Source: JAWLBR01 sp041687495 (GTDB lineage Bacteria; Bacillota; Limnochordia; DTU087; JAAYGB01). Taken from it: DNA of 15,366 nucleotides. The notes below the pieces were generated by a model. It saw nothing but the letters and a program-made list of their open reading frames with translations. It did no database searches and was not told the origin of the DNA. The stretch is taken from NCBI GenBank assembly GCA_041687495.1, contig JAWLBR010000076.1, forward strand, positions 1 to 15,366. Direction: 5' to 3'. Position 1 is the stretch's first letter. Every line of letters starts with the position of its first letter. This document shows positions 1-7,867 of this stretch, in pieces. A program made the translations under genes and the position numbers.

Positions 1-1
1 G

Positions 2-370
2 GTGTCACGAGTATTAGTAGTCGACGACGAACCAACGATTCTGATGGTGCTGCAGGAAGTGCTCCAGGGTGCCGGCTATGACGTGGCGACAGCCAGCGAT
101 GGGATAAGCGCACTACAGACGCTAAGAACTCTGCCCCAACCGGATGCCGTAATTCTTGATTTGGTCATGCCTAGAGTTAGTGGAATTCAGGTATTGAAGA
201 CAATGCGGCAGGACCCCACGCTTGACAAGATTCCGGTCATGGTGGTTACCGGTTCGGCTTTGCTAAACAGCGATGATCCACCTGCAGACAGCTATCAGCA
301 TATTTTGTACAAGCCCTTTGATCTCAGCGAGATTATGGAGAAAGTCCAATCTCTGCTGGCTGCCCACTAA
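2..370 (+). CDS. Single-domain response regulator (CheY-like receiver)
   Basis: This 122-residue protein is a stand-alone receiver domain with no output domain. The acidic pair D8-D9 near the start binds Mg2+, D53 (in ILDLVMP) is the expected phospho-acceptor, T83 is the switch threonine and K104 (in YKPF) is the conserved lysine. It probably accepts phosphate from the histidine kinase encoded 87 bases downstream on the same strand and passes the signal on by protein contact or a phosphorelay. The GTG start lies at the window edge, so its ribosome binding site is not visible. The N-terminus SRVLVVDDEP matches where receivers normally begin, so the gene is probably complete, but an N-terminal extension cannot be excluded. 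Confidence 0.9.
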   Translation: MSRVLVVDDEPTILMVLQEVLQGAGYDVATASDGISALQTLRTLPQPDAVILDLVMPRVSGIQVLKTMRQDPTLDKIPVMVVTGSALLNSDDPPADSYQHILYKPFDLSEIMEKVQSLLAAH

Positions 371-457
371 GATGCCACAACCTTCCGGCGGCTACCAGGC
401 AATCTGATCAGGCGGGCGGCCGAAACGGGTTTTTGAGGACGTGAGGGAGGTTGAGCG

Positions 458-2143
458 ATGCGGCAGAACAACGGCTTTTCCCAGACACAACCGGCGGTTA
501 GGAATAGGGCCGAAGCCGGAAGGGAGCGACTCTCATTTCTGGTTCATGCCAGTACAGTCTTAGCCGACTCTCTTGACTACCAACAGACTGTGGACAACAT
601 CGCGGACTTAACCTGTCCGCACTTGGCAGACTGGTGTTCCGTATTTGTCGTGCGCAATAACGCTTTGGTCTTTCGCGTCGACCGAGCGCCATGGATCACA
701 GCTGAACATCAACAGCTGAAACGGGAGCTCTCCCAGTATCACACCCCACGATCCAACCTACCTAATGCTGTCAGCAAAGTCATCGAGACCGGTGAGCCGA
801 TCTTTTTCGATGAAGTCCCCGAAGCGTTTCTCCAGGAGTTGGCCGTCAACTCTGAGCATCACAAGATCTTGCAGGCGCTAAATCCCCGCTCGTACATGGT
901 GGTACCGATGATGACCCGCGGCAGCGTTCTGGGAGCCATAGCTCTAGCAACTATCGAGTCCAAACGCACCCTTGAAACCGATGACCTTGTCGTGATGCAG
1001 GAGCTGGCTCGTCGCGGGGCGCAAGCACTGGAGAACTGCCGCCTTTACCAGGATGTACAGCAGTCCAAGGAAAGCCTCAGGGCCAGTAACGATCGACTCA
1101 ATGCCTTGTTTCAGTCTTCACCCCTTCCCATAGTTTCAATAGATGTCGACGGTTACGTACAGGAATGGAACCCAGAAGCAGAGAGCGTCTTCGGCTACAC
1201 ACGGGAGGAAGTGATAGGTCGGCCCCTTGCCATCGTACCGCAAGGCAGATGGCAGGACTTCCAAGCAGAACTGCGTGATGCTTACACCCGGGGAACAATC
1301 TACCGGCTAACCGCGAAGCGCCAGCGAAAGGATGGGGGCATGGTCGATGCAGATATTACCATCGGCCCTTTACACGACGCCGATAACAATATTGCCGGAT
1401 TCGTCGCGATCTACCTTGACGTGACCGAGCGGACCCGTTTTCTCCAGGTTGGCAGCCACGAGCTGCGCAACCCTGTGGCTGCGATCAAGGCTTTGGCTTC
1501 TCTGTTGCGAATTCAATCGAGCCGTGGTGAGTTTTCCAACGCAGCGGCAGCCAAGCTGGCCATTCTTGACCGGGAAATTGACCGCCTTACCTATTTACTC
1601 AACCAGGTATTTGAGGCTTTTCTGATCGAGGAAGGACATCTTGATGTTTCGCTAAAGCAGATGGACGTATGCAGTCTGGTCCGGTCAACAGTGGAGACTT
1701 TCCGCTTGTTGGTACCAGAGCGCGACTTTTGCCTAAGCCACGGCGAGCTTTGTCCAATTTGGGTATTAGGCGACGAAGTTCGATTGGGAGAGGTGCTGCG
1801 CAACCTATTAGACAATGCGATCAAATACTCTGACCCAGACAAACCTGTGACTATCAGCCTCACTGCCGATGACCAGTGGGCAGAGTTTGCTGTCACCGAC
1901 CAGGGCATTGGAATTGCTCCCGACCAGAAACCGCACATTTTCAACTGTTTTTACCGCGGTCCAAATGTTGAGAGGTCACAGACTGCGGGAATGGGGTTGG
2001 GGTTGTATGTTGCCCGTGAGACTGTCCGAAATCTCGGTGGCGAGATCACAGTGGAGAGCCAGATCAACATTGGATCGACCTTTCGCGTCAGACTTCCGCT
2101 GCACATTCCCGACGGGCACCTCTCCGACAGTCCAATAGAGTGA
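458..2143 (+). CDS. Soluble hybrid-sensor histidine kinase (GAF-PAS-HisKA-HATPase)
   Basis: This 561-residue kinase has no evident transmembrane segment, so it probably senses a cytoplasmic signal. In order it carries a GAF-like domain (about residues 34-195), a PAS domain (about 210-325, ending in DVTERT), a HisKA dimerisation helix pair with the phospho-accepting H334 in SHELRNP, and an ATPase domain with N box N453 (NLLDNAIKYS), G1 DQGIGI (481-486) and G2 GMGLGL (511-516). The ATG is preceded by GGGAGG with 7 bases of spacing. The gene follows a stand-alone receiver on the same strand, which suggests a two-component pair. No promoter is obvious in the 87-base gap. The ligands of the GAF and PAS domains cannot be predicted from the sequence. 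Confidence 0.9.
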   Translation: MRQNNGFSQTQPAVRNRAEAGRERLSFLVHASTVLADSLDYQQTVDNIADLTCPHLADWCSVFVVRNNALVFRVDRAPWITAEHQQLKRELSQYHTPRSNLPNAVSKVIETGEPIFFDEVPEAFLQELAVNSEHHKILQALNPRSYMVVPMMTRGSVLGAIALATIESKRTLETDDLVVMQELARRGAQALENCRLYQDVQQSKESLRASNDRLNALFQSSPLPIVSIDVDGYVQEWNPEAESVFGYTREEVIGRPLAIVPQGRWQDFQAELRDAYTRGTIYRLTAKRQRKDGGMVDADITIGPLHDADNNIAGFVAIYLDVTERTRFLQVGSHELRNPVAAIKALASLLRIQSSRGEFSNAAAAKLAILDREIDRLTYLLNQVFEAFLIEEGHLDVSLKQMDVCSLVRSTVETFRLLVPERDFCLSHGELCPIWVLGDEVRLGEVLRNLLDNAIKYSDPDKPVTISLTADDQWAEFAVTDQGIGIAPDQKPHIFNCFYRGPNVERSQTAGMGLGLYVARETVRNLGGEITVESQINIGSTFRVRLPLHIPDGHLSDSPIE

Positions 2144-2164
2144 CCGAAAAGGGAGCTGGCTGAT

Positions 2165-2242
2165 ATGGAGATCAGTAGTGCCGACAGGAAGTTGCTGCGA
2201 GCCGGTCCGCAATCGTCTGGAAGGTATTCTCAAGCTCCCTAG
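2165..2242 (+). CDS. Possible 25-residue small ORF downstream of the kinase
   Basis: An ATG preceded by GGGAG at about 9 bases opens a 25-codon frame between the kinase stop and the terminator. The predicted peptide begins MEISSADRK and has no recognisable motif. The same bases are enclosed by an 8-bp inverted repeat (2150-2157 and 2233-2240), so the region could equally be a structured 3' untranslated segment. This is a weak call. Confidence 0.15.
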   Translation: MEISSADRKLLRAGPQSSGRYSQAP

Positions 2243-2273
2243 CATGAGACGAACATCCATATAAGAAGTACCG

Positions 2274-2307
2274 GAGCCATAGCATGAGCCGATCTATGGC
2301 TCTTTTT
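2274..2307 (+). terminator. Rho-independent terminator after the two-component genes
   Basis: GAGCCATAG (2274-2282) pairs perfectly with CTATGGCTC (2294-2302) around an 11-base loop and is followed by five T residues. It ends the response regulator/kinase transcript and insulates the flavodiiron gene. Confidence 0.85.
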
Positions 2308-2327
2308 GGTTTGTTTCGGTCCAGCCA

Positions 2328-2356
2328 TTGACAATGTTGGCAGCTTAAGTCATAAT
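2328..2356 (+). promoter_or_regulatory. Sigma-A-type promoter of the flavodiiron gene
   Basis: A perfect -35 hexamer TTGACA (2328-2333) is separated by 17 bases from CATAAT (2351-2356), a 5/6 match to the -10 consensus. Transcription should start near 2363, giving a leader of about 70 bases before the ATG at 2434. Confidence 0.8.
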
Positions 2357-2372
2357 GATAATAGTTATCGTT
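2354..2372 (+). promoter_or_regulatory. Fur/PerR-family operator overlapping the -10
   Basis: AATGATAAT-A-GTTATCGTT is a 9-1-9 imperfect palindrome in which 7 of 9 positions pair. Its core, TGATAAT-A-GTTATCG (2356-2370), resembles the 7-1-7 consensus TGATAATNATTATCA shared by Bacillota Fur, PerR and Zur. It covers the -10 and the expected start site, the usual position for repression. PerR control of flavodiiron genes is known in clostridia, so PerR is the favoured regulator, but Fur or Zur cannot be excluded from sequence. Confidence 0.65.
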
Positions 2373-2433
2373 AGGCATAACATTGAGGCCTTTGAGCACC
2401 ATGTGGCTGAACGTGGATAAGGGAGTTGAGACC

Positions 2434-3639
2434 ATGCAACTGACAAGAGACGTGGTGTGGACTGGAGTACTGGACCCGAAGTTGCAAGTATTCGACGTTG
2501 TCATTCCTACAGCTTGGGGCTCTACCTACAACTCATACCTGATCAGAGCGGATAAGCCAGCTCTGATCGATACGGTAAAGGCGGACTTTGCCGAAGACTT
2601 CCTAGCCAAGTTGGAGCAGGAAATAGACCTGAAGGACCTGAGATACTTGATCGTGAATCACACGGAGCCAGATCACTCGGGCAGCGTACCATTGCTGCTG
2701 AAGAAGGCTCCCCACCTGACTGTCTATGGTTCTCGGGCTGCAATTAGGTTTCTTCGCCAGCAGGTGAATGACGATTTTGCCGCCGTGGCGGTTGGGCATA
2801 ACGACACACTGGACCTAGGGAATAAGACCCTCAGATTTATCAGCGCACCGTTCTTGCATTGGCCTGACACCATGTTCACCTACCTAGAGGAAGACGAGAT
2901 TCTCTTTACGTGTGATGGCTTTGGCGCCCACTATTGCGACCCAGACCGAAAGATGTTGGCCAGTGAGGTCGGCGGACACATGGAGCAAGTTAAGTACTAC
3001 TACGACAGTATCATGAGTCCATTCCAACCGAAGATCCTAGATGCCGTAGAACGCGTGCGGGAGCTCTCAATTGAAGTCATCGCACCGGGACATGGTCCAA
3101 TTCTTGATGCAGACCCCTGGTCCTATGTCGACGCGTACGAGAAGTGGAGCCGCGGTGGGAGTTTCGGAACCAAACAGGTTGTCGTCGCCTACGCCTCAGC
3201 CTACGGCAATACCCGAGCGATGGCTGAGACGATCCTTGCTGGACTCGAGTCGGTCCAAGGGGTTTCTGCCCAACTCCACGATGTTGGCCAGATGTCGGAC
3301 GAGGAGATGCAAGACGTCCTAATACACTTTGATGGGTTAGTGGTTGGTTCGCCGACATTTAACGCTGATGCAGTTGCCCCTATCTGGAGATTTCTCTCCC
3401 ACATCAATCCCATCAAACACAAAGGAAAGTTAGCAGCAGCCTTCGGTAACTACGGCTGGAGCGGTGAAGCCGTGGGTCTGATGGAGAAAAAGATGGAGAG
3501 CGCTAGGCTGGCATTAGTGCAACCCGGTCTGCGCATCAACTTTGCTCCGTCGAAGGAGGACAGCTTGGAACTGCAGCAGTGGGGAAGCGATTTCGCCTCT
3601 GCCCTGGTAAGGTCACATCAGGTTGAGCAAGCCACATAA
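2434..3639 (+). CDS. Flavodiiron protein (A-type flavoprotein; O2/NO reductase)
   Basis: This 401-residue cytoplasmic enzyme reduces O2 to water and/or NO to N2O, usually with electrons from rubredoxin. The N-terminal metallo-beta-lactamase-like half carries the diiron ligands H76-x-E78-x-D80-H81 (HTEPDH), H142, D161 and H220 (APGHGP). The C-terminal flavodoxin half binds FMN through ASAYGNT (254-260), SPTFNAD (306-312) and FGNYGWSGEA (338-347). There is no fused rubredoxin or flavin reductase module, so it is the simplest class A form. I chose the ATG at 2434 because AAGGGAG lies 8 bases upstream. In-frame starts at 2383 (TTG) and 2401 (ATG) would add 17 or 11 residues unlike the family and lack such a site. 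The gene stands alone under its own promoter and Fur-family operator, consistent with oxygen defence in an anaerobe. Confidence 0.93.
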   Translation: MQLTRDVVWTGVLDPKLQVFDVVIPTAWGSTYNSYLIRADKPALIDTVKADFAEDFLAKLEQEIDLKDLRYLIVNHTEPDHSGSVPLLLKKAPHLTVYGSRAAIRFLRQQVNDDFAAVAVGHNDTLDLGNKTLRFISAPFLHWPDTMFTYLEEDEILFTCDGFGAHYCDPDRKMLASEVGGHMEQVKYYYDSIMSPFQPKILDAVERVRELSIEVIAPGHGPILDADPWSYVDAYEKWSRGGSFGTKQVVVAYASAYGNTRAMAETILAGLESVQGVSAQLHDVGQMSDEEMQDVLIHFDGLVVGSPTFNADAVAPIWRFLSHINPIKHKGKLAAAFGNYGWSGEAVGLMEKKMESARLALVQPGLRINFAPSKEDSLELQQWGSDFASALVRSHQVEQAT

Positions 3640-3682
3640 GCATTCCGTTAGCCTTTGCTCGACCACGTATTGATTGTAGAAA

Positions 3683-3715
3683 GTGAGCCGCAGATGCCAG
3701 ATCTTTGCGGCTCAC
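3683..3715 (-). terminator. Hairpin between the convergent flavodiiron and ger transcripts
   Basis: GTGAGCCGCA (3683-3692) pairs perfectly with TGCGGCTCAC (3706-3715) around a 13-base loop. On the minus strand it is followed by TTTCT, so it best serves as the terminator of the germination operon. It may also stop the flavodiiron transcript arriving from the other side, although its plus-side tail (TACTA) is poor in T. Confidence 0.65.
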
Positions 3716-3717
3716 TA

Positions 3718-3933
3718 CTACATCAGGATTTTCAGGACAGCTGCGCCACCAAGACCTGCCACGGTAAAAGACACGCCCAGAAGGCGATAGATCTTCGCTT
3801 CTCTCGGCTCAGAGGCGGCCTTGCTATCCAAGAACCACGACCAAGCCCCGATGGCTGATACCAAAAGCCCAAAGCTAAGGGTATAGGTACTAACCAGATA
3901 ATCAACTACAGCTTGACGGAAAAGAGGTGTCAC
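3718..3933 (-). CDS. Small two-helix membrane protein, fourth gene of the ger operon
   Basis: This 71-residue protein has two hydrophobic segments (about residues 13-34 and 50-70) joined by a charged loop (LDSKAASEPREAK), so it is probably an inner-membrane hairpin. The GTG start shares bases with the gerB stop codon (GTGA overlap) and is preceded by GGAGGGG at 8 bases, which indicates translational coupling to gerB. I do not recognise a characterised family with certainty. Small membrane proteins of unknown role are known at the end of some clostridial ger operons (for example those annotated as the CLC_0170 family), and this may be one. By position it could be an accessory subunit of the germinant receptor, comparable in place though not in sequence to the small D subunits reported in some bacilli. 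Confidence 0.75.
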   Translation of the reverse strand: MTPLFRQAVVDYLVSTYTLSFGLLVSAIGAWSWFLDSKAASEPREAKIYRLLGVSFTVAGLGGAAVLKILM

Positions 3934-5039
3934 GTGTTTCTCCCCTCCTGTTGTGGTCGAAAGCCCCTGATAAGTGCAACGAGAAAGACTCCTAGGATTA
4001 CCAGGTAATACGCACCGGTAGCCCACGAGATGTACTTCGAAAAAAACCGCACAGCAAGATCGTTAGCCGGAACTCGAGATATCAGATACACCACTGGCAC
4101 CATAAAACTCGTCAGCGGAGTACTCTCAGATATCTGAAACAGCTCCCCCGCGATTTGTGAGAGCAAGTACAGGTAGATGGACAGATCCATGAAGATCATC
4201 AGCGTCCATGCCCCCACATAAAAGACCGTCAACCTTTCCACAAAAATTGTAGGCATTTCAATGGAGGCGACCACCTCAAGCCCCGGCCGCAACAGCAGGC
4301 TGGTCTGACGGGGGCCAAACACGGCCAGGGTAAACAGATTCAGAACAAAAGCTGGGATTGCGACAAAGGTTACTATGGCAGGGATTAATGCCTTTTTCTC
4401 CTTTGGCTTTCCTTTTACCATCGGAAGCAGAATCAAGGGGATGAGTAGACCTCCCAATCTACCGGCCAGCCTTACAGTTGTCCTCAGCTCTGGGATAATT
4501 CCACCCTGAAGAATGGGACGCAGGTTCAACCACTGTGTCTCTGCCCAAGTAAGCAGCGGCAACAAAGCGGCCACTGACAGCGCGGCCAAAGCCACCAGAG
4601 TCGCCATTCGGCCCAGCGGCTCTACCCCCTTACGGGCCATGAATAAAGCCCCCAGCAGAAACACAATGGTCGTAATCTCACCAGGTGTGCGTTCCAGTAG
4701 GCTTGCCTGTACTACCCCTACCCCCATGCGGGCTACCCGGGCAGTTTGACCAAGCCACAGAATCAGCAGCACTGCCCCTAAGCCCCACCCCATGGGCTTA
4801 CCTAGGATTTCCTGCAGTGTGCCCACGATGCCTTTGGTGGGGAACATACTTCCTAAACGCAGCCAGCACCACAAGAGCCCCGCCGCCAGTACTGTCAAAA
4901 GCGCCAGCACAAACCACCCATCTGGCCCAACTGCTTCCGCCAAATCCCTCGGCATTTCCAAGACTTGCACGTCAAAAATAACAATGATCAGGATGGCGAT
5001 GAACTGCAAAACCGAGATCGTGTCATTGTTGCGATACAC
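3930..5039 (-). CDS. gerB: Spore germinant receptor B subunit (GerAB-type permease)
   Basis: This 369-residue integral membrane protein of the amino acid/polyamine/organocation transporter superfamily has about ten hydrophobic helices spread from residue 8 to 358. In germinant receptors the B subunit sits in the spore inner membrane and is thought to bind the small-molecule germinant. The N-terminus (ISVLQFIAI, then LEMPRDLAE) is typical of GerAB proteins, and the length is normal. The start is a GTG with GAGGTG 10 bases upstream. It lies 33 bases after gerC and overlaps the small fourth gene. The order A-C-B differs from the A-B-C of the Bacillus gerA operon but is common in clostridia. The germinant itself cannot be predicted. 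Confidence 0.9.
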   Translation of the reverse strand: MYRNNDTISVLQFIAILIIVIFDVQVLEMPRDLAEAVGPDGWFVLALLTVLAAGLLWCWLRLGSMFPTKGIVGTLQEILGKPMGWGLGAVLLILWLGQTARVARMGVGVVQASLLERTPGEITTIVFLLGALFMARKGVEPLGRMATLVALAALSVAALLPLLTWAETQWLNLRPILQGGIIPELRTTVRLAGRLGGLLIPLILLPMVKGKPKEKKALIPAIVTFVAIPAFVLNLFTLAVFGPRQTSLLLRPGLEVVASIEMPTIFVERLTVFYVGAWTLMIFMDLSIYLYLLSQIAGELFQISESTPLTSFMVPVVYLISRVPANDLAVRFFSKYISWATGAYYLVILGVFLVALIRGFRPQQEGRNT

Positions 5040-5072
5040 TTGTCTACGTCACCTCTTCTAGGGCCAGCGCTG

Positions 5073-6212
5073 TCATACGATTTTTCCCACACTGCGGATC
5101 TTTACCTGCACAGTCACATCAATCTGAGAGCGAGCGAACTCCTCCTCCCAGTTATCTTGCAGCCGCTCCCACTCTTGGGGTTCATACTTGCTTAGGAGCC
5201 ACCCGAATTTGAGAATATCCGCCTTGAGGTCATGCTGCAGTTTGGCGACAGTCCCCCTAATGGATTTTTCCAAGTGATCGGCTACCGCGTATTCCGCCGT
5301 CTTGATGTCTCTCAAGCTCAGAAAGGATCTTGGTCCACCCGCTTCGGCGGCTCTGCCCTCAACGTAAACTTCAATTTCAAAGCGTGGTCGGCCATTGACA
5401 ATGCTGGGAGTTACTTTCGCTTTGGCGTTGCTGACCTCAAAGGCAAAGCGGTCTCCGGGCCGAGGATAATCCTCTATGTCGATACCACCGCCATAGACCT
5501 CGTTATCTACCAAAGCTACAGCCGTTGTTTCTTCTTCACCAAGCCATCCCACCATCCTCCAGTTGCTAAACACGGCACTGCCGGCAACCTTCAGATCCGT
5601 GTTTCCCGCAGTCACTCGAGGCAGATACGACGCGCCGGTTTCTCGCAGCTGCTGAACAAACTCACCGTATCCCCGCTCAACAAAACGGTTGCTGCGACGG
5701 TGCGGCTCCATCGCATCATACACGTACATTGACACCAAGTCGGCTGATGGGGGCTTTACCGCCGCAATGTCCTTAGCCTTGCCGTCAGCGACGACGACTC
5801 GGAACCTGCGGGTAAACTCCCTTTGTCGTTCGAAGAGATCAATAATGAAGCTAAGGTCAGTTTTGGCCGCCTCCTCGCCGATCACAAGCAGGCGAGTGTG
5901 GCCCATAAACAAGGTTAGGTTAGAGCGGGTGGCCAACTCGCGGATAGCCCCGAAAACCGACGGGCCTGTCCCGGACAAAATCCACGTTCCGCCGTCTCCG
6001 CCTTCTCCAGACGCTTGGCCCGCCGATGAGGTCAACTTTGGTATTTCCAGAGTAACTAGAAAGCGGTCAGCAGGGTAGGGTTCGCCATCAACTGTGTCGA
6101 TCCCAATACCTTGGACGAAAGCGCGGTCTTGGATTTCAACGCGATCCCAGCACCCGGCTAAGAGAGGAAGCAAGGCCAACAAGCAAGTGATCAATATGCC
6201 TTTGCGGATCAT
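5073..6212 (-). CDS. gerC: Spore germinant receptor C subunit (Ger(x)C lipoprotein)
   Basis: This 379-residue lipoprotein of the GerAC family has a basic N-terminus, a hydrophobic stretch and the lipobox LAGC, with C21 as the expected diacylglycerol attachment site. The following WDRVEIQDRAFV is the hallmark of the family. The protein is anchored on the outer face of the spore inner membrane and is required for receptor assembly, although its biochemical role is unknown. The ATG overlaps the gerA stop (ATGA, 6209-6212), and AGGAGGTAA lies 7 bases upstream within gerA, so translation is probably coupled. The length is normal and there is no sign of damage. Confidence 0.93.
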   Translation of the reverse strand: MIRKGILITCLLALLPLLAGCWDRVEIQDRAFVQGIGIDTVDGEPYPADRFLVTLEIPKLTSSAGQASGEGGDGGTWILSGTGPSVFGAIRELATRSNLTLFMGHTRLLVIGEEAAKTDLSFIIDLFERQREFTRRFRVVVADGKAKDIAAVKPPSADLVSMYVYDAMEPHRRSNRFVERGYGEFVQQLRETGASYLPRVTAGNTDLKVAGSAVFSNWRMVGWLGEEETTAVALVDNEVYGGGIDIEDYPRPGDRFAFEVSNAKAKVTPSIVNGRPRFEIEVYVEGRAAEAGGPRSFLSLRDIKTAEYAVADHLEKSIRGTVAKLQHDLKADILKFGWLLSKYEPQEWERLQDNWEEEFARSQIDVTVQVKIRSVGKIV

Positions 6213-7813
6213 TGGTCGTTACCTCCTTCGGCACCATCTTTGCGTTGACTAACCTGCCTAGTCGCATCACTGCTGCTGTATGTCATCGGACGGCGACGAA
6301 ACGCTTGGGTGGGCAACCGCACAATAGTGTCCTTTAAGTCACTGAGTGAGAAGGGCGCCCACGGTGTCACGTACGGAACCCCAAAACTCTTAATCGACAT
6401 TAGATGCACCAGAATTAGCCATGCGGCTGCAACTAGTCCAAACAAACCAAGAAACGCTGCTCCCAGCATCAAGGCAAACCGCAGCAGACGGAAAGCAGTA
6501 GCCAGAGGGTATGACGGAATGGCAAAGGTGGATATTCCAGTCAGGGCGATTACAATTACTATACCCGGACTCACCAACCCAGCTGACACCGCCGCTTCGC
6601 CCACGATGAGGCCGCCGACAATTCCAATGGTCTGTCCGATGGCGCTTGGCAGCCTGACTCCAGCCTCCTGCAGCAACTCCAGCGCTCCCTGCATCACAAA
6701 GGCCTCGATGAAGGCTGGGAAAGGCACTCCAACCCGGGAAGAGGCAATGCTCTTGGCCAAATCAGTGGGCAGCATTTCTGGGTGAAATGATGTCAAAGCG
6801 ATGTACAAACCAGGTAAGACCAAAGCCAGTAGATTACCGACGAAGCGAACCAGTCGAGATACAGAGGAGGCGTACCAGCGATTATAGTAGTCCTCGGCCG
6901 ATTGCATTAATGTATTGATAGTTGTCGGCACCAGGAGAACTAACGGAGTGCCGTCAACAATAATGCCAACCCTTCCTTCTGAAATGGCTCCCACGACTGA
7001 GTCTGGACGCTCTGTTGTCTGACAGGTAGGGAAGGGGCTATAGGCACTGTCTTCGATCAGCTGCTCCACGTATCCACTTTCCAACACCAAGTCAATGTCT
7101 ATCTCGCTTAGTCGGCGCCGCACCTCGGTTAATAGGTTCTTGTCCACTAGATCGTCGATGTATACGATTGCGACGTCAGTCTTACTGCGCCGTCCGAGCT
7201 TGAGGGGCTCAAAGACAATGTTCGGGTCTCGCCACCGGCGGCGGATCAAGGCTGTGTTCATCCGCAATGTCTCAGTAAAGGCATCTCTGGGGCCGCGAAT
7301 GACGTTTTCCACGGCTGGCTCGGAGACCCCCCGTGATGGCCAGCCTTTAGTCTCAAACAGAAGTGCTTGGTTGTGCCCATCCACAAAGATAGCCGACACG
7401 CCAGACAACACAGCTAGAATTACTTCATCCAAAGTGTCTACTCGTTGCGCAGATGCGGTAGAAACCAAGGCCGACTCCAAGAACTCGAAGGCTTGACTGG
7501 GCGAGGCATAGTCGGGAGGGGTTAGTCTGGATTCAAACAAGACGGGCTTGAGAATGTGGTTTTCCAGTTCCACCTTGTCAACTAGACCTTCAGTAAACAC
7601 AATCAGGAGCTTGTGTTTGCGCTGAGTACCAAACAAGACCTCCCTCTTGACCACGTCCGACGCATCCTTAAAGACGAAGTCCAGCTGGTTCTTGATCTCC
7701 GCGATCCGGCTGGGCAGTTCATCGTGGCCAAAGGAGGAACCCGACTTGGAATTGGGCTTACTGGCAGGCTTGGCACTAGAGTTGGGCCGAACGGGTTTGC
7801 GAAACTGCGGCAT
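6209..7813 (-). CDS. gerA: Spore germinant receptor A subunit (GerAA)
   Basis: This 534-residue GerA-family membrane protein of the spore inner membrane starts with a low-complexity, serine/lysine/proline-rich tail (residues 1-30). A soluble N-terminal domain follows (about 35-310) with family motifs such as VDG (144-146), ESGYVEQLIED (245-255) and EGRVGIIVDGTP (279-290). The C-terminal half holds four or five membrane segments between about 322 and 472 and contains FPAFIEAF and QTIGIVGGLIVGEAAV. A subunits oligomerise and have been proposed to form a germinant-gated ion channel. The ATG has GGGGAG about 11 bases upstream and a sigma-G-like promoter just before that. It is first in an operon with gerC, gerB and a small membrane protein. 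Confidence 0.93.
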   Translation of the reverse strand: MPQFRKPVRPNSSAKPASKPNSKSGSSFGHDELPSRIAEIKNQLDFVFKDASDVVKREVLFGTQRKHKLLIVFTEGLVDKVELENHILKPVLFESRLTPPDYASPSQAFEFLESALVSTASAQRVDTLDEVILAVLSGVSAIFVDGHNQALLFETKGWPSRGVSEPAVENVIRGPRDAFTETLRMNTALIRRRWRDPNIVFEPLKLGRRSKTDVAIVYIDDLVDKNLLTEVRRRLSEIDIDLVLESGYVEQLIEDSAYSPFPTCQTTERPDSVVGAISEGRVGIIVDGTPLVLLVPTTINTLMQSAEDYYNRWYASSVSRLVRFVGNLLALVLPGLYIALTSFHPEMLPTDLAKSIASSRVGVPFPAFIEAFVMQGALELLQEAGVRLPSAIGQTIGIVGGLIVGEAAVSAGLVSPGIVIVIALTGISTFAIPSYPLATAFRLLRFALMLGAAFLGLFGLVAAAWLILVHLMSIKSFGVPYVTPWAPFSLSDLKDTIVRLPTQAFRRRPMTYSSSDATRQVSQRKDGAEGGNDQ

Positions 7814-7838
7814 AGCTGTCCACTCTCCCCTCTGTTTC

Positions 7839-7867
7839 GAGTATGGCTCATACCGACGGATTTATGC
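7839..7867 (-). promoter_or_regulatory. Sigma-G-type (forespore) promoter of the ger operon
   Basis: Read on the minus strand, GCATA (7863-7867) is followed after 17 bases by CATACTC (7839-7845). This fits the sigma-G pattern GHATR, 17-18 bases, CATWHTA at 5 of 5 and 6 of 7 positions. The expected start near 7832 gives a leader of about 20 bases that still contains the gerA ribosome binding site. Germinant receptor operons are typically sigma-G dependent, so the position fits. Confidence 0.65.

Noticed and set aside
2383..2433. Longer flavodiiron start at TTG 2383 or ATG 2401
   Set aside because: Neither has a ribosome binding site. The ATG at 2434 has AAGGGAG at 8 bases and begins where the family normally begins.
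3934..4026. Longer version of the small ger-operon protein starting at 4026
   Set aside because: The extra residues lie wholly inside gerB in another frame. The GTG at 3931-3933 has a strong ribosome binding site and overlaps the gerB stop.
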